Assembly: GCA_958295865.1 (NCBI GenBank)
Contig: CATQHF010000005.1
Location: forward strand, 62,001 to 126,000
Direction of reading: 5' to 3'
Source of the DNA: an uncultured Dehalococcoidia bacterium
GTDB taxonomy: Bacteria; Chloroflexota; Dehalococcoidia; Lucifugimonadales; JADFKI01
Length of the DNA stretch: 64,000 nt
Part shown: one piece after another, positions 63,976-64,000 of the stretch
Position numbering within the stretch: position 1 is the stretch's first letter
Layout of the letters: every line of letters begins with the position of its first letter
The notes under the pieces: model-generated
Told to the model about the DNA's origin: nothing
Database searches by the model: none
The model's input: only the letters and a program-made list of their open reading frames with translations
Made by a program: the position numbers and the translations under genes

Positions 63976-64000
63976 GAGAAAATTGCATTGGTACGGTTTA
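63976..64000. mobile_element. Left end of element C, cut by the window edge
   Basis: GAGAAAATTGCATTGGTACG starts right after element B, as at 56172. The remainder is outside the window. Confidence 0.7.

Overview
The window is about 64 kb of a GC-rich bacterial chromosome. It probably comes from an uncultured Chloroflexota lineage of the Dehalococcoidia/SAR202 type. This is an inference from gene content: a very long glycosyltransferase fused to a YYY (DUF2298) membrane domain, a flavin-dependent LLM monooxygenase beside a dimethylformamidase-like enzyme, genes for the nickel-pincer (Lar) cofactor, the DUF3090/SCO1664 pair, and many cupin/VOC/SDR genes. Most of the window is core genome. The accessory part lies at about 1-2.8 kb, 10.3-11.2 kb and 43-58 kb.

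Layout. 0-2.8 kb: the end of an ankyrin-repeat protein, an unknown gene, and a small membrane protein that is partly duplicated together with the tail of dapB. 2.8-16 kb (minus strand): dapB, a DUF418 membrane protein, rpsO-pnp, an alpha/beta hydrolase, an amidase, a phospholipase-D-fold protein with a winged-helix-like tail, an MFS exporter, and a cmk-plsC-glmS operon. 16.2-25.3 kb (plus): a lone 5S rRNA gene with its own promoter, an Aap-type amino-acid ABC transporter (aapJ, Q, M, P), rpsA and clpC. 25.4-29.3 kb (minus): a tightly overlapping operon of an LLM monooxygenase, a dimethylformamidase-like enzyme and an EamA exporter, preceded by a nucleoside deaminase. 29.7-32.4 kb: radA and larC. 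32.8-38.0 kb: tRNA-Thr, tRNA-Tyr and tRNA-Thr, then tuf, rpmG, secE, nusG, rplK, rplA, rplJ and rplL, with a transcription attenuator in front of rplJ. 38.2-43.2 kb: larA with an M20 peptidase (minus), then radC, two cupins and a ketopantoate-reductase-like gene. 43.5-50.6 kb: a cupin, a two-repeat protein of unknown function, a repeat-rich non-coding tract, an SDR, a VOC protein, larB, hicA/hicB, and a GH105-like hydrolase with an N-terminal domain resembling a degenerate M14 peptidase. 51-56 kb: an SCO1664/DUF3090 pair, MOSC and VOC genes, a tandem pair of PaREP1/HEPN-like genes, an NHL-repeat protein and a DUF4377 lipoprotein. 56.1-57.4 kb: a nest of small mobile elements around an IS5-family insertion sequence. 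57.5-63.8 kb: a DUF3500 protein, an RDD protein and the 1526-residue GT-YYY protein. More small elements follow up to the window edge.

How the parts connect. larC, larA and larB together supply much of the nickel-pincer cofactor route and one enzyme that uses it, but they sit in three separate places over 17 kb and larE is not here. The translation genes form the classical tRNA-tuf-secE-nusG-rplKAJL block. The mobile part holds three families of short inverted-repeat elements and one IS5 element. One copy of a palindromic element is an unoccupied target site, while two other copies carry the IS and an IS-derived miniature element at the same TA dinucleotide. I found no CRISPR array, prophage or obvious large defence island. 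The best candidates for something new are the PLD/winged-helix protein, the tandem PaREP1/HEPN-like pair, the M14-like/GH105 fusion, the two-repeat 269-residue protein, and the nested miniature elements.
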